34,641 nt of DNA from positions 1-34,641 of the forward strand of contig CAJXNI010000027.1 in assembly GCA_913057235.1 (NCBI GenBank), read 5' to 3'. The DNA comes from an uncultured Bacteroidota bacterium (GTDB taxonomy: Bacteria > Bacteroidota > Bacteroidia > Flavobacteriales > Schleiferiaceae). The notes beneath the pieces were generated by a model. It did no database searches. It saw nothing but the letters and a program-made list of their open reading frames with translations, and had not been told where the DNA came from. The position numbers and the translations under genes were made by a program. Shown here in pieces: positions 6,900 to 17,579 of the stretch (position 1 is the first letter of the stretch; every line of letters begins with the position of its first letter).

Positions 6900-9800
6900 A
6901 TGCTAGGTAATATAGTTCAAAAGCTTTTTGGTACTAAAAGTGACAGAGACATTAAGAAATTAATGCCCATTGCGGAGGCGGTAAATGCCGAGTATGAAAA
7001 GCTAACCGATTTAAGTAATGACGAGCTGCGCGCCAAAACGGCAGAATTCAAGGCGCAAATTCAAGAACACATACAGGAAGAGCAGCAGGAGATAAACGCT
7101 TTGCGCGAAAAGCTCAACACCTCCATTGAGGTAGACGAAAAAGAGCAGATCTATCTTCAGATTGATAAACTGGAAGAAAAAATTACCGAGCGATTGGAGG
7201 AAAAGCTGCAGGAGCTCCAATCGGCCGCTTTTGCCGTGGTAAAAGAAACTGCTCGCAGGTTTAAAGAAAATGATACGCTCACGGTAAAGGCTACAGATTT
7301 TGATAGAGAATTAAGTGACCACCTGGATGCTGTAAGCGTGGAAGGTGATACGGCCACTTGGAAAAATGAGTGGAAGGCAGCCGGGAGTCTTACCAAATGG
7401 GATATGCTCCATTACGATGTGCAATTAATAGGTGGAGCCATTTTACACAAGGGCGCCATTGCTGAGATGGCCACCGGAGAGGGTAAGACACTGGTATCCA
7501 CCTTGCCGGTATACCTAAATGCTTTATCTGGCCGCGGGGTGCACCTGGTTACCGTAAATGATTACCTCGCCCGCAGAGATGCTGAATGGATGGGTCCTAT
7601 TTACCAGTTTCACGGCCTTTCGGTAGACTGTATAGACAAACACCAACCCAATTCAGAAGAGCGCCGAAAAGCCTATCGGGCCGATATCACCTACGGAACT
7701 AATAACGAGTTTGGCTTTGACTACTTGCGTGATAACATGGCGCGCTCTCCCCAGGATTTGGTGCAGCGTAAACATAATTATGCCATTGTAGATGAGGTAG
7801 ATTCTGTTTTAATTGATGATGCGCGTACGCCTTTAATCATTTCGGGGCCCACCCCCAAAGGCGACCGTCAGGAGTTTAACCAGTTAAAGCCGCACGTAGA
7901 TAAACTAGTGCAGGCCCAACGCGCCTTGGTAGCCAAAGAGTTGAAAGAAGCAAAGAATTTAATTGCTTCCGCTGATAAGAAAGAGCGTGAAGAGGGCGCC
8001 CGTAAGCTGCTGAGAGCCTACCGAGGCATGCCTAAAAACAAAGCGTTAATAAAGTTTTTAAGCGAAGACGGTATGAAAACCCTCTTGCAGAAAACAGAGA
8101 ACACCTTTTTGCAAGAGCAGAGTAAAAATATGTACATCATTGATGATGAACTGTTTTTTACCATTGAAGAAAAAAACAACCAAATTGACCTTACGGATAA
8201 AGGCATTGACTTAATATCTAGCGACACCGACAGGGACTTTTTCATTTTAGAAGACATCTCAACCACCTTGTCAGAGCTTGAAAACTCGGGCCTGGAAGGC
8301 ACCGAAAAAGCCGAGAAGAAGGAGGAGATTATGCGCAACTATTCCGTGAAAAGTGAGCGCATTCACACCATGAATCAGCTTTTAAAAGCCTATACCCTTT
8401 TTGAAAAGGATGTAGAATACGTGGTGATGGACAACAAGGTGAAAATTGTGGATGAGCAAACCGGCCGTATTATGGACGGGCGAAGGTATTCAGACGGGTT
8501 GCACCAGGCCATTGAAGCCAAGGAGAACGTAAAAATTGAAGCCGCCACTCAAACCTACGCTACGGTTACCTTGCAGAATTACTTCCGCATGTACAACAAG
8601 TTGAGCGGTATGACCGGTACGGCTGAAACCGAGGCCGGGGAGTTTTGGGATATTTATGAGCTGGAGGTAACGGTAGTACCCACCAATCGCCCCATTGCCC
8701 GAGACGACCGCGAGGATTTAGTGTACAAAACCAAGCGCGAAAAATTCAATGCTATAATTGAAGAAGTTACCAAGTTGGTAGAGCAAGGTCGTCCGGTATT
8801 AGTAGGCACCACTTCCGTGGAAGTATCAGAGCTCCTAAGCCGCGCCTTAAAATTGCGTAAGATTAAGCACAACGTGCTCAACGCCAAGCTGCACCAAAAA
8901 GAAAGTGAAATTGTGGCTGAGGCGGGCCAGCCCGGTAGCGTTACCATTGCCACCAACATGGCTGGTAGGGGAACAGATATTAAACTTCCGCCTGAGTGTA
9001 AAGAGGCGGGTGGCTTGGCCATTATTGGCTCAGAGCGCCACGACTCACGTAGGGTAGATCGCCAATTGCGCGGTAGGGCCGGAAGGCAGGGAGACCCTGG
9101 CAGCTCGCAATTTTTTGTGTCTTTAGAAGATAACCTCATGCGCCTGTTTAATTCAGAGCGGGTGGCCAAACTCATGGACCGTATGGGCTTGAAAGAAGGC
9201 GAGGTGATTCAACACAGCATGGTTTCTAAAAGCATTGAGCGCGCTCAGAAGAAGGTAGAGGAAAACAACTTTGGTATCCGTAAGCGCCTTTTAGAGTATG
9301 ATGATGTGATGAACGCCCAGCGTGAGGTAATCTACAAGCGGAGAAGAAACGCCCTTTATGGGGAACGCATGCAGGTAGACATTGCCAACATGTTTTACGA
9401 TACCCTGGAAGCCATTTTAGCTGTGCACCATGAGGCTAAAGATTACGATGCTTTTAACTTAGATATGTTGCGGGTATTTAGTATGGACAAGCCTTTTAGC
9501 CAGCAAGATTTTGAGAAGATTACGGCTGATAACCTGCTGGAAAGCTTGCATGAGAAAGTGCTACGGGCCTACACTGAAAAAAATGAGCTAATAGCTAAAA
9601 TGGCCATGCCCGTTGTGCGCAATGTGTATGAGAACGAAGAAAATAATTATGAAAATATTGTAGTTCCCATTACCGATGGCCAAAAGGGTATTAATGTAAC
9701 CACTAACCTAAAGGAGGCGGTTGAAACTGAGGGTCGCCAATTAATCAGAGACTTGGAGAAGGCCATAACGCTAGCCATGATTGATGATAGCTGGAAAGAG

Positions 9801-10244
9801 CATCTCCGCGAGATGGATGACCTCCGCCAAAGCGTGGGCAACGCACAATATGAACAGAAAGACCCTTTGCTTATTTACAAGTTTGAGGCTTTTGAGCTTT
9901 TCAAAACTATGGTAGATAAGGCCAACCGTGAAATTGCCAGCTTCTTGTTTAAGGGGCAGTTACCGGTGCAAGACCAAAGCCAAGTGCGGGAAGCTAAGGC
10001 TCCACAACGGGTTAAATATGATGAGCTGCAAACCTCACACCCGCAGTTAGCCGCCAGCGGGGGCGGCTCTTCAGAAGCACAGCCTGTGGCTCCGCCCAAA
10101 CCTAAGCCGGTGGTAAGCGAAAAAAAGTTTGGCCGCAATGATCAGGTCACCATTCAAAACCTGAGTACCGGTGAAAAGAAAACCATGAAGTACAAAAAAG
10201 CAGAACCCTTGATTGAGGGTCAGCAATGGATGTTAATTGACTAA
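6900..10244 (+). CDS. secA: Preprotein translocase ATPase subunit SecA
   Basis: The 1,114-residue motor of Sec-dependent export, which binds SecYEG at the inner membrane and threads preproteins out using ATP. The Walker A motif A-T-G-E-G-K-T is at residues 191-197. T-V-N-D-Y-L-A-x-[17 protein letters not shown] and [19 protein letters not shown] follow in order. The second motor domain has [10 protein letters not shown] and [12 protein letters not shown]. It is longer than the E. coli protein because of charged, helical insertions near residues 50-110 and 300-460, normal for the phylum. The C-terminus ends with a basic segment (F-G-R-N-D then a K-Y-K-K region) and lacks the Cys-rich zinc motif used for SecB binding elsewhere. 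Complete, with no frame damage. Confidence 0.99.
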   Translation: MLGNIVQKLFGTKSDRDIKKLMPIAEAVNAEYEKLTDLSNDELRAKTAEFKAQIQEHIQEEQQEINALREKLNTSIEVDEKEQIYLQIDKLEEKITERLEEKLQELQSAAFAVVKETARRFKENDTLTVKATDFDRELSDHLDAVSVEGDTATWKNEWKAAGSLTKWDMLHYDVQLIGGAILHKGAIAEMATGEGKTLVSTLPVYLNALSGRGVHLVTVNDYLARRDAEWMGPIYQFHGLSVDCIDKHQPNSEERRKAYRADITYGTNNEFGFDYLRDNMARSPQDLVQRKHNYAIVDEVDSVLIDDARTPLIISGPTPKGDRQEFNQLKPHVDKLVQAQRALVAKELKEAKNLIASADKKEREEGARKLLRAYRGMPKNKALIKFLSEDGMKTLLQKTENTFLQEQSKNMYIIDDELFFTIEEKNNQIDLTDKGIDLISSDTDRDFFILEDISTTLSELENSGLEGTEKAEKKEEIMRNYSVKSERIHTMNQLLKAYTLFEKDVEYVVMDNKVKIVDEQTGRIMDGRRYSDGLHQAIEAKENVKIEAATQTYATVTLQNYFRMYNKLSGMTGTAETEAGEFWDIYELEVTVVPTNRPIARDDREDLVYKTKREKFNAIIEEVTKLVEQGRPVLVGTTSVEVSELLSRALKLRKIKHNVLNAKLHQKESEIVAEAGQPGSVTIATNMAGRGTDIKLPPECKEAGGLAIIGSERHDSRRVDRQLRGRAGRQGDPGSSQFFVSLEDNLMRLFNSERVAKLMDRMGLKEGEVIQHSMVSKSIERAQKKVEENNFGIRKRLLEYDDVMNAQREVIYKRRRNALYGERMQVDIANMFYDTLEAILAVHHEAKDYDAFNLDMLRVFSMDKPFSQQDFEKITADNLLESLHEKVLRAYTEKNELIAKMAMPVVRNVYENEENNYENIVVPITDGQKGINVTTNLKEAVETEGRQLIRDLEKAITLAMIDDSWKEHLREMDDLRQSVGNAQYEQKDPLLIYKFEAFELFKTMVDKANREIASFLFKGQLPVQDQSQVREAKAPQRVKYDELQTSHPQLAASGGGSSEAQPVAPPKPKPVVSEKKFGRNDQVTIQNLSTGEKKTMKYKKAEPLIEGQQWMLID

Positions 10245-10247
10245 AAA

Positions 10248-10708
10248 ATGAAAAATATGAAATGGAAGTTTTTAAGTATCGCTTTAAGCTATACTAGGCC
10301 ATCGGTTGATCATCGGCTGTAAGCCTGGCAGATGTGCAAAAACAAGAAGAATAAGCAACGCAGGCCTTAAATGAGGCGCAAGAGGAAATAGTGATGCTGG
10401 CCAAGCTCAAAGAAAAGTACTCCAAAGAAGGCATTAAGGCCAAAATAAAAACTCTTAGGAAAGAGTTGAATGATGCATAAAGTGACATCAAAGCTTTGGA
10501 AGGGTTAGAGTCTGGTTCAGTAGAAGAGCATTCTGATGAAGCCGTGACCAAGCTGCAGCAGCAAAGTGAACGACTGGAAGAAGAAATAGAGCGTTTAAAA
10601 AACTTGCCTGAAGAAGACTGGAGTGAAACCGTTCAAGTCATAAACACAAAAATAGCAGAGCTTAAAGCCGCCATAAGTTCTATTACGGCCAACATTAAGA
10701 AACAGTAA
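10248..10708 (+). pseudogene. Broken gene for a small secreted coiled-coil protein
   Basis: Three bases after the secA stop an ATG opens M-K-N-M-K-W-K-F-L-S-I-A-L-S, a signal-peptide start. A frameshift at about 10290-10300 moves into a frame that runs to 10708 but contains three stops: TGA at 10307, TAA at 10352 and TAA at 10478. Ignoring the stops, the product is a Glu/Lys-rich, Leu-heptad coiled coil of about 150 residues ending with N-I-K-K-Q. Two of the stops (GAA/AAA to TAA type) need only one base change. I do not recognise the family. The shared terminator at 10726 indicates it was co-transcribed with secA. The last 70 codons remain open, but no good start exists there. Confidence 0.75.
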
Positions 10709-10725
10709 ATAAACGAGTTATCCTG

Positions 10726-10766
10726 AATGCGGCCTGTACGAGCAATCGTACAGGCCGCATTTTTTT
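10726..10766 (+). terminator. Strong rho-independent terminator of the secA unit
   Basis: A perfect 16-bp stem (AATGCGGCCTGTACGA with its complement) closes a GCAA tetraloop and is followed by a run of T. It ends transcription of secA and the broken downstream gene. The T run directly abuts the -7 box of the next operon. Confidence 0.95.
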
Positions 10767-10768
10767 GC

Positions 10769-10776
10769 TACCTTTA
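10769..10776 (+). promoter_or_regulatory. Probable -7 box of the ECF sigma operon
   Basis: TACCTTTA differs from TAnnTTTG by the last base only. The expected -33 position falls inside the preceding terminator hairpin and has no TTG, so the promoter may be weak or used by another sigma factor. Confidence 0.35.
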
Positions 10777-10852
10777 GTAAAAACATCGGTCTTTTTTAGA
10801 CAACCCTTTTAAAGGACCGCGGTCTAACAGAGTGTAAAGAACCATTGAAAAC

Positions 10853-11467
10853 TTGAGTTCAAAACCAGAACATAGCATTAGAATAGAAGACTTGGGCGGT
10901 TTTGTCCAAGCCAAAGAAATTTTGCTGACTGCATCTGAACAAGAACTAGTAGCGGCTTGCCAGGCCGGAGAACGCAAAGCACAGAAAAGGGTGTATGAGC
11001 TTTTTTCGGGAAAAATGCTGAGCATTTGCCGCAGGTATGCTAAAAGTGAAGAGCAAGCGCAAGATTTTATGCATGATGGTTTTATTAAGGTTTTTCTGAA
11101 TATTCAAAAGTTTAAGGGTCATTCCTCACTTGCAACCTGGATTACGCGCATTATGATTAACAATAGTATAAGCGCCATTAGAAAGGAAGTGCGGAAGGGC
11201 ATCAAAGTAAAATTAGATAAGGTTCAGTTGCCAGATGCTTCCATTGAAGACTTTGAAGTGATTGAACAAAAAGGAATAAGTGCGCAAGAAGTGTTTGATA
11301 AAATTACCCAATTGCCCCTCGGCTACCGTACCGTATTTAGTATGTACGTTTTAGACGGCTACACCCACCGTGAAATTGCTGAAACGTTGGGCGTAAGTGA
11401 AGGCACTAGCAAAAGCCAACTGGCCAAAGCCAAAAAAATGTTGTACAAATTTTTAACGCAGGCTTAA
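10853..11467 (+). CDS. ECF-type RNA polymerase sigma factor
   Basis: A 204-residue sigma-70 family protein with only regions 2 and 4. Region 2 is at about 27-105 (L-V-A-A-C-Q-A-G-E, Y-E-L-F-S, F-M-H-D-G-F-I-K-V-F, then F-K-G-H-S-S-L-A-T-W-I). Region 4 is at about 148-202 (L-P-L-G-Y-R-T-V-F, H-R-E-I-A-E-T-L-G-V-S-E-G-T-S-K-S-Q-L). It would direct RNA polymerase to a small regulon. There is no ATG before region 2: TTG at 10853 is taken as start because a stop lies just upstream, but TTG at 10922 is also possible and would remove a 23-residue extension. The next gene starts three bases after the stop, so the two are co-transcribed and that protein is the likely regulator or effector. Confidence 0.93.
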   Translation: MSSKPEHSIRIEDLGGFVQAKEILLTASEQELVAACQAGERKAQKRVYELFSGKMLSICRRYAKSEEQAQDFMHDGFIKVFLNIQKFKGHSSLATWITRIMINNSISAIRKEVRKGIKVKLDKVQLPDASIEDFEVIEQKGISAQEVFDKITQLPLGYRTVFSMYVLDGYTHREIAETLGVSEGTSKSQLAKAKKMLYKFLTQA

Positions 11468-11470
11468 GCA

Positions 11471-12814
11471 GTGAAAGACCCCTTACGTCATATTGAACAT
11501 TTCATAAAGCAGCGCGTCAGCTTTTTACAGACGCCCGCCCCCAATGATTGGGAAGTGTTTGAGAAGAAGCTGCAAAGAGCCCTGTTTTTCAGGAGGCTTA
11601 AAGTTTACGTGAGCTTGGGGGCGGTGACGCTACTATTTTTGCTCATAAACCAAAACCTGCTTTTTGGTCCCAACTATCAACGACCCAATTCTTTTGACGG
11701 TTGGCAGGCCCCTCATTTTAAAGCGCTGCCCGCCAATGTTTCTGCAAAACAGCCCCTATCCGAGGTAAGCCTTGGCGCTGCACCCTTACCAAAGCAAAAC
11801 CCTGCCTTAGCCCAGGTAAATACCCCTAAAATAAAAGGGCAGAAAAAAGCCCTTTTATCCCCTGTTAGCATCAACCAGGTCAAAGTAGCGCCACTCAGTA
11901 ACTTATCTAAGCGTAATGTAATTGCACCACGCCCTAAGCTTTTACCCATTGCAGACCCCAGGCCCAGGGCTACCGGTAACAACTTAGTGTTTACAAATCC
12001 TTCGGTTACTCAAGAACTCATACTAAAGCCGGGCTTTTTGGAAAGCCGCAGTCCAGACTTTGTTTCAGAGCTAAGGCGTAAGCCCCATACTCCCAGGTAT
12101 ATTAGTCCTTTACAGGCCAAAAGCCCTTGGAGTTACAGCATTAATGTTTATCCCAATTTTACCTTTAGAAAGTTTAGGGTAAACCCCGATAAGGCCTATT
12201 TGCTGCACAGCGATTTTATAGATGAAATGCAGAACAATGAAAACCGAGGTTTTAGCTTAAACATTGGTTTTGAAGTTAGCCGTAGAGTAGCACCTACCAC
12301 CTACCTAAATACAGGACTTGAATACATTACCAACACGTATCAGGCTAACTTTAATTTTAGAAAGTTCAGGGAAAGCAACATAGATCCCAATACCGGAGAG
12401 ATACTCAATTATGATCTTAGTGAAAACCCTGAGCAGGTAATTTTTAATGATGACAATCAGTTCCATTACCTTAATATTCCGCTCAGCATTAGCTACCAGC
12501 CTTGGGCTACTAAGCATTTGCGCCTGAATCTAGAAGCCGGGGCCAGTCTTTTGTACTTTTTGAATGCAAGAGGCACAACTTTAGACTACAGCACCTTAGA
12601 TATAATCAACCTTTCTGAGCGCTCTTACCGCAAATTTATGGGCTCATTAAGCATGAAAATAGGCATGCAATACTGGGTAAACCCCCAAGTGAACATTGGC
12701 CTTGAGCCCACCTTCATGTATTTCACCAACACCATTTATACCAATGATTACCCCTTTGACGTAATTCCTTATTCGCTGGGTCTTAACCTCAACCTACAAA
12801 TAAAGCTCAACTAA
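11471..12814 (+). CDS. Membrane-anchored protein with C-terminal outer-membrane-type beta-barrel domain, sigma-factor partner
   Basis: A 447-residue protein starting at GTG, three bases after the sigma factor gene. Residues 1-37 are a charged cytosolic segment (with N-D-W-E-V-F-E-K-K-L, which resembles the N-terminus of Bacteroidota anti-sigma-like proteins). Residues about 40-62 are one transmembrane helix, 63-215 a Pro/Lys-rich linker, and 216-447 an antiparallel strand-rich domain with alternating aromatic residues, of the PorT/OMP_b-brl_2 type. The pairing suggests it controls the sigma factor through its cytosolic tail, as an anti-sigma factor would; this is inference. The family is often annotated simply as outer membrane beta-barrel protein. 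A helix in the inner membrane together with a barrel is unusual topology. Confidence 0.75.
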   Translation: MKDPLRHIEHFIKQRVSFLQTPAPNDWEVFEKKLQRALFFRRLKVYVSLGAVTLLFLLINQNLLFGPNYQRPNSFDGWQAPHFKALPANVSAKQPLSEVSLGAAPLPKQNPALAQVNTPKIKGQKKALLSPVSINQVKVAPLSNLSKRNVIAPRPKLLPIADPRPRATGNNLVFTNPSVTQELILKPGFLESRSPDFVSELRRKPHTPRYISPLQAKSPWSYSINVYPNFTFRKFRVNPDKAYLLHSDFIDEMQNNENRGFSLNIGFEVSRRVAPTTYLNTGLEYITNTYQANFNFRKFRESNIDPNTGEILNYDLSENPEQVIFNDDNQFHYLNIPLSISYQPWATKHLRLNLEAGASLLYFLNARGTTLDYSTLDIINLSERSYRKFMGSLSMKIGMQYWVNPQVNIGLEPTFMYFTNTIYTNDYPFDVIPYSLGLNLNLQIKLN

Positions 12815-12894
12815 GGTTAATTACCTTGAAGAGAAAGTAAAGTGGCTGTTTGAACTATTGGCTGGTTCTTTTCGTACTTGTTTATAAAGAATAT

Positions 12895-13650
12895 ATGAAA
12901 TTCCTCACCTCGCTAATTGCCTTTACACTCAGTTTTAACCTCAGTGCCCAAAGCTACCTTCAAACCTCTCAAAACCTTTTAAGAGCGCTCAAAAACGGCC
13001 AAGATGCTAGTCCTTTTGTCCGCATAATTGCGGATGCTAATCCGCAGGAGCTGGCCGCACAAATAGACACCGATCAAAAGCGCCTGGCTTTTTGGATAAA
13101 CCTGTACAACGGCTTAATACAGTATAAGCTCAAACAAAATCCTGGTTTGTACGAAGAGCGTGGTGACTTTTTTGGCGATGATATTTTAACCGTAGCGCGC
13201 TCTTCCGTAAGTTTTGATAATATTGAGCATGGCGTTTTAAGGCGGGGCACCTCCAAGTATTCTTATGGTTATTTTAAGAATCCCTTTGGCGGAGATTGGC
13301 ACAAGCCCTACATGGTTGATGAAATTGACTGGCGCATACACTTTGCTTTAAACTGCGGTGCCAGCTCATGCCCACCAGTGCGTATTTACGATGAGGCCAC
13401 TATCAACAGCCAATTAAATGAAAGTACTCAGCAGTATTTGCAAAGTCAGGTGCGTTATAATGCCGATGAGAAGCAAGTTCACCTGCCTAAATTAATGGAT
13501 TGGTTTAGCGGTGACTTTGGCGGAGAAGACGGTGCATTGGAAATTATAAAAAACAGAGGATTTATACCTAGTACCAAGGTGTCAGTAGATTACAATGATT
13601 ACAACTGGACCCTAAAAATTGGCCCCGGTGTATTTTATCAAAATGACTGA
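12895..13650 (+). CDS. Exported DUF547 protein
   Basis: A 251-residue protein with a signal peptide at residues 1-18 (F-N-L-S-A-Q-S region) and a DUF547 domain from about 40 to 225. Typical motifs are F-W-I-N-L-Y-N, I-E-H-G-V-L-R, D-P-type N-P-F-G-G-D and A-L-N-C-G-A-S-S-C-P-P, the last containing the conserved Cys pair. DUF547 proteins have been linked to papain-like cysteine peptidase folds, but a substrate is not known. ATG at 12895 is chosen over the TTG at 12850 because the signal peptide begins there. It lies 80 bases after the barrel gene, on the same strand, and may be part of the sigma operon or its regulon. It nearly touches the convergent aminotransferase gene. Confidence 0.88.
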   Translation: MKFLTSLIAFTLSFNLSAQSYLQTSQNLLRALKNGQDASPFVRIIADANPQELAAQIDTDQKRLAFWINLYNGLIQYKLKQNPGLYEERGDFFGDDILTVARSSVSFDNIEHGVLRRGTSKYSYGYFKNPFGGDWHKPYMVDEIDWRIHFALNCGASSCPPVRIYDEATINSQLNESTQQYLQSQVRYNADEKQVHLPKLMDWFSGDFGGEDGALEIIKNRGFIPSTKVSVDYNDYNWTLKIGPGVFYQND

Positions 13651-13653
13651 ATT

Positions 13654-14811
13654 TTAGCCCAACTTCGCTAAAAGAGCCCCGGCTTTTTCCAGGGTTTCTT
13701 CGTTTTTAGCAAAGCAAAAGCGTAGCACCTTGTGGTCTGTAGGAAAGCGGTAGAAAGGACTGACGGGAATAGCGGCCACGCCATGCTTTACCGTTAATTC
13801 ATGGGCAAAGGTCATATCGTCCTGCGTACTTACGGAGCTATAATCAGCCAATTGAAAATAACTGCCGTAGGTAGGCAATGCCTTGAAGCCGGTTGAGGCC
13901 AAGGCCTTCTCAAAAACTTTTTGCTTTTGCTCATAAAAGCCACCAATAGCGCGTAGGTCTGTAGTGTTTAAATATTCGGCCAAAGCCAACTGCACGGGTT
14001 TATTAGTGCAAAAAACCTGGTACTGATGCACTTTTTGAAATTCTTTCATGAGTGGTTCAGGCGCCAGGCAATATCCGGTTTTCCAACCGGTTACATGCAA
14101 GCTTTTCCCCAGGCTCCCCATCACAAAAGCACGCTGCTTTAAAACTTCATGACTTCTAATGCTGAGGTGCTGAGCACCATTAAAAATAATGTGCTCATAA
14201 ACTTCATCGGCCAATAACAGAATGTTACTATTTTCCACAATTTCGGCCAGCGCATTTAAGTCGTCTTGGGTAAGCACACTGCCGCTAGGGTTGTGCGGAG
14301 TATTAATAATGATCATTTTGGTGCGGTGATTCACTACCCGTTTTACCTGATTCCAATCTATGCTATAATTGGGGTGTTCTAATTTTACGGTAATTGGGGT
14401 GCCGCCATTGAGCTCAATCATGGGCATGTAACAATCATAGGCCGGGCTAAAAAGAATAACCTCATCTCCTTCTCGTATGGTGGTTGCAATGGCCGTGGCA
14501 ATACCTTGGGTAGCCCCTGCGGTAATGGTTATTTCTTTATCAGGATGGTATTGGGCTCCGTATAAATCTTGCGTGAAATCTACTATAGCCTGCCTTAATT
14601 CTGGTACGCCTGCCATGGGAGCATATTGGTTATGCCCCGCCTTCATGTTTTGGTGCACCAGCTCTATTAAAACCGGGTCTACTTCAAAATCGGGGAAACC
14701 CTGAGAAAGGTTTAGCGCCTGATGTTTTTGGGCTAAAGCACTCATTAGGGTAAAAATGGAACTTTCTACGTGGCTTAGTTTGCCGCTAATATGAAGAGGT
14801 TTTACTGGCAT
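13654..14811 (-). CDS. Class I/II pyridoxal-phosphate aminotransferase, methionine/kynurenine aminotransferase type
   Basis: A 385-residue fold-type I aminotransferase close to YbdL-type methionine aminotransferases. The motif L-S-Q-G-F-P-D-F is near residue 35. T-A-G-A-T-Q-G (about 97), N-T-P-H-N-P-S-G (170-177) and L-L-A-D-E-V-Y-E-H (about 199) form the cofactor site, and the Schiff-base Lys is Lys236 in S-L-G-K-S. The C-terminal Arg in L-R-F-C-F-A-K binds the carboxylate. It would transaminate methionine or aromatic amino acids to 2-oxo acids, in methionine salvage or amino-acid turnover. Start: ATG at 14811 (M-P-V-K-P-L) aligns best; an upstream ATG at 14856 would add 15 unrelated basic residues and run almost into the divergent gene. 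Confidence 0.92.
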   Translation of the reverse strand: MPVKPLHISGKLSHVESSIFTLMSALAQKHQALNLSQGFPDFEVDPVLIELVHQNMKAGHNQYAPMAGVPELRQAIVDFTQDLYGAQYHPDKEITITAGATQGIATAIATTIREGDEVILFSPAYDCYMPMIELNGGTPITVKLEHPNYSIDWNQVKRVVNHRTKMIIINTPHNPSGSVLTQDDLNALAEIVENSNILLLADEVYEHIIFNGAQHLSIRSHEVLKQRAFVMGSLGKSLHVTGWKTGYCLAPEPLMKEFQKVHQYQVFCTNKPVQLALAEYLNTTDLRAIGGFYEQKQKVFEKALASTGFKALPTYGSYFQLADYSSVSTQDDMTFAHELTVKHGVAAIPVSPFYRFPTDHKVLRFCFAKNEETLEKAGALLAKLG

Positions 14812-14873
14812 AAGATTACGCGTTTTACGCTTAGTTAGCTGAAACTTTAAGCGCAACTATGGGTTGTGGTGGT

Positions 14874-15404
14874 ATGAAAACAATTAATAAGAACCTTATT
14901 GTTGAGCTAAAGTATATTCTTCGCGAAGGTGGTGAAAATGGCGAAGTCATGGAAATTATGGACGAGCATTGGCCGTTGAAATTTTACTTTGGGGCCGGGA
15001 GCATGTTGCCCGCGTTTGAAGCTGAATTGGAAGGTTTACAAGAGGGGTACTCCTTTTCATTTATGATTTCGGCTAAAGATGCCTACGGCCCTCTAGATCC
15101 TGATAATATTGAAGAAGTAGCTCTCAAGGATTTACCCGACAGTGAGCGTTTTCCAAATAAAAACTTTGAGAAAGGGGACCGCTTGGTTTTTAGCATGGGT
15201 AGCCGAAATGAAAGGCTGGGCACTATTAGTGAGGTGTTGCCTGAATCTGTTTTGGTAGATTTTAATCACGCCTTAGCTGGTAAAGACCTTCATTTTAGTG
15301 GTCAGGTGCTATACGTGAGGGAGCCTCGCCAAGAGGAGCATGAAGCTAAGCGCTACATAGAACCTAATGGCATACGCTCAGATAGTCGTCTTAGAGATGA
15401 GTAG
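14874..15404 (+). CDS. SlyD-like FKBP-type peptidyl-prolyl isomerase
   Basis: A 176-residue cytosolic protein with an FKBP fold: an N-terminal strand (V-E-L-K-Y-I-L-R-E), a G-x-G-S-M-L-P-A-F-E motif near 45, an inserted-in-flap chaperone domain at about 70-125, and the closing V-D-F-N-H-A-L-A-G-K-D-L-H-F motif near 125-138. It is expected to act as a prolyl isomerase and chaperone. The metal-binding His-rich tail of E. coli SlyD is absent. The start at 14874 (M-K-T-I-N-K-N) is favoured on family alignment; ATG at 14859 would add M-G-C-G-G. The reading overlaps the next gene by eight bases. Confidence 0.9.
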   Translation: MKTINKNLIVELKYILREGGENGEVMEIMDEHWPLKFYFGAGSMLPAFEAELEGLQEGYSFSFMISAKDAYGPLDPDNIEEVALKDLPDSERFPNKNFEKGDRLVFSMGSRNERLGTISEVLPESVLVDFNHALAGKDLHFSGQVLYVREPRQEEHEAKRYIEPNGIRSDSRLRDE

Positions 15405-16038
15405 CGTCTGTGATAGTGACACATTTTTTAAAGCCCTAAATGGGTTTTTTGAAGAGCATGGTTATGAGCTCTATCCGGTACTTAATCAGTTTAGAAAGTA
15501 CCGGGAGGGTGGTTTTACCAATGTAATTTTCAGTAACACCCAATACGCAGACCGTCTAGTGGTAGAATGCACCTTTGGTTGCCGCATTAATTTGGTGGAA
15601 GAAACCGTAATGCCGTTTAGCAATGGTGTAAATGGCTACAAAGAGGAATCCAATACTACTGTTACCAACTTGGCCAATTATTTAGGTAAGCCTGGTTTTA
15701 AATTAAGGGTAGAAAATACTTCATCTTTGGAGGAGAGCGTCTGCTTTGTAAAAACCTTTTTTGAAACAGAGGGCTTCGAGTTTTTAGAAAAAATGACTTC
15801 TGTGCGCCAGGTAGAAGCTTTTTTTAATGCGAACCCTACAGGCAATTCTATGTACTCTTTTAATCACCAACTAAGGGCCTTTAGGGGCATAACCTTGGCC
15901 ACCATTGCTCAAAACCCCCGTTGGGAGGAACTGCGGAAAGAATACCTGCAACTTTTAAGTAAATACGGAACTCCACCTATTATTATAGACAAGTTTAACC
16001 GGTTATGCAGTCATCTTGCGCGCATAAGTTTAAATTAA
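15397..16038 (+). CDS. Unknown protein translationally coupled to the SlyD-like isomerase
   Basis: A 213-residue protein with no signal peptide or membrane helix. I do not recognise it with confidence. The N-terminal half (F-F-K-A-L-N-G-F-F-E-E-H-G-Y-E-L, then L-V-V-E-C-T-F-G-C-R-I) vaguely resembles DUF4304-like proteins of unknown role. The C-terminal half looks all-helical. The ATG at 15397 overlaps the isomerase stop (ATGAGTAG), so the two are translated as a coupled pair; an earlier ATG at 15367 lies inside the isomerase gene and is less likely. A terminator at 16037 ends the pair. Confidence 0.65.
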   Translation: MSSVCDSDTFFKALNGFFEEHGYELYPVLNQFRKYREGGFTNVIFSNTQYADRLVVECTFGCRINLVEETVMPFSNGVNGYKEESNTTVTNLANYLGKPGFKLRVENTSSLEESVCFVKTFFETEGFEFLEKMTSVRQVEAFFNANPTGNSMYSFNHQLRAFRGITLATIAQNPRWEELRKEYLQLLSKYGTPPIIIDKFNRLCSHLARISLN

Positions 16039-16078
16039 AAAAGCTGCCCCAAGAAACAAAGTCCTAAGGCAGCTTTTT
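16037..16078. terminator. Bidirectional rho-independent terminator between convergent genes
   Basis: AAAAAAGCTGCC at 16037-16048 pairs with GGCAGCTTTTT at 16068-16078 across a 19-base loop, giving T runs in both directions. It serves the unknown gene on the plus strand and gdhA on the minus strand. The loop is longer than usual. Confidence 0.7.
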
Positions 16079-16101
16079 AATTAAGGTTAGCAGGTTACAC
16101 T

Positions 16102-17514
<1,413 letters not shown>

Positions 17515-17532
17515 TCAGTCTACTTAGCTCAT

Positions 17533-17548
17533 TTTGTGCGCACACAAA
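17533..17548. promoter_or_regulatory. Inverted repeat in the gdhA-purD control region
   Basis: TTTGTG and CACAAA form a perfect 6-bp inverted repeat around CGCA, exactly at the -33 region of purD and 50 bases upstream of the gdhA -7 box. Its position suits a regulator binding site; no binding protein can be named. Confidence 0.4.
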
Positions 17549-17552
17549 GTTT

Positions 17553-17560
17553 TACCTTTA
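17553..17560 (+). promoter_or_regulatory. Probable -7 box for purD
   Basis: TACCTTTA differs from TAnnTTTG at the last base only and lies 19 bases before the purD start. A TTG at 17534-17536 is 16 bases upstream, one short of the usual range. Confidence 0.4.
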
Positions 17561-17579
17561 CCGGCTTTAAAATCACCTC

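Noticed and set aside
12850-12894. TTG start upstream of the DUF547 gene
   Set aside because: The ATG at 12895 begins a normal signal peptide; the extension would put hydrophobic residues before it.
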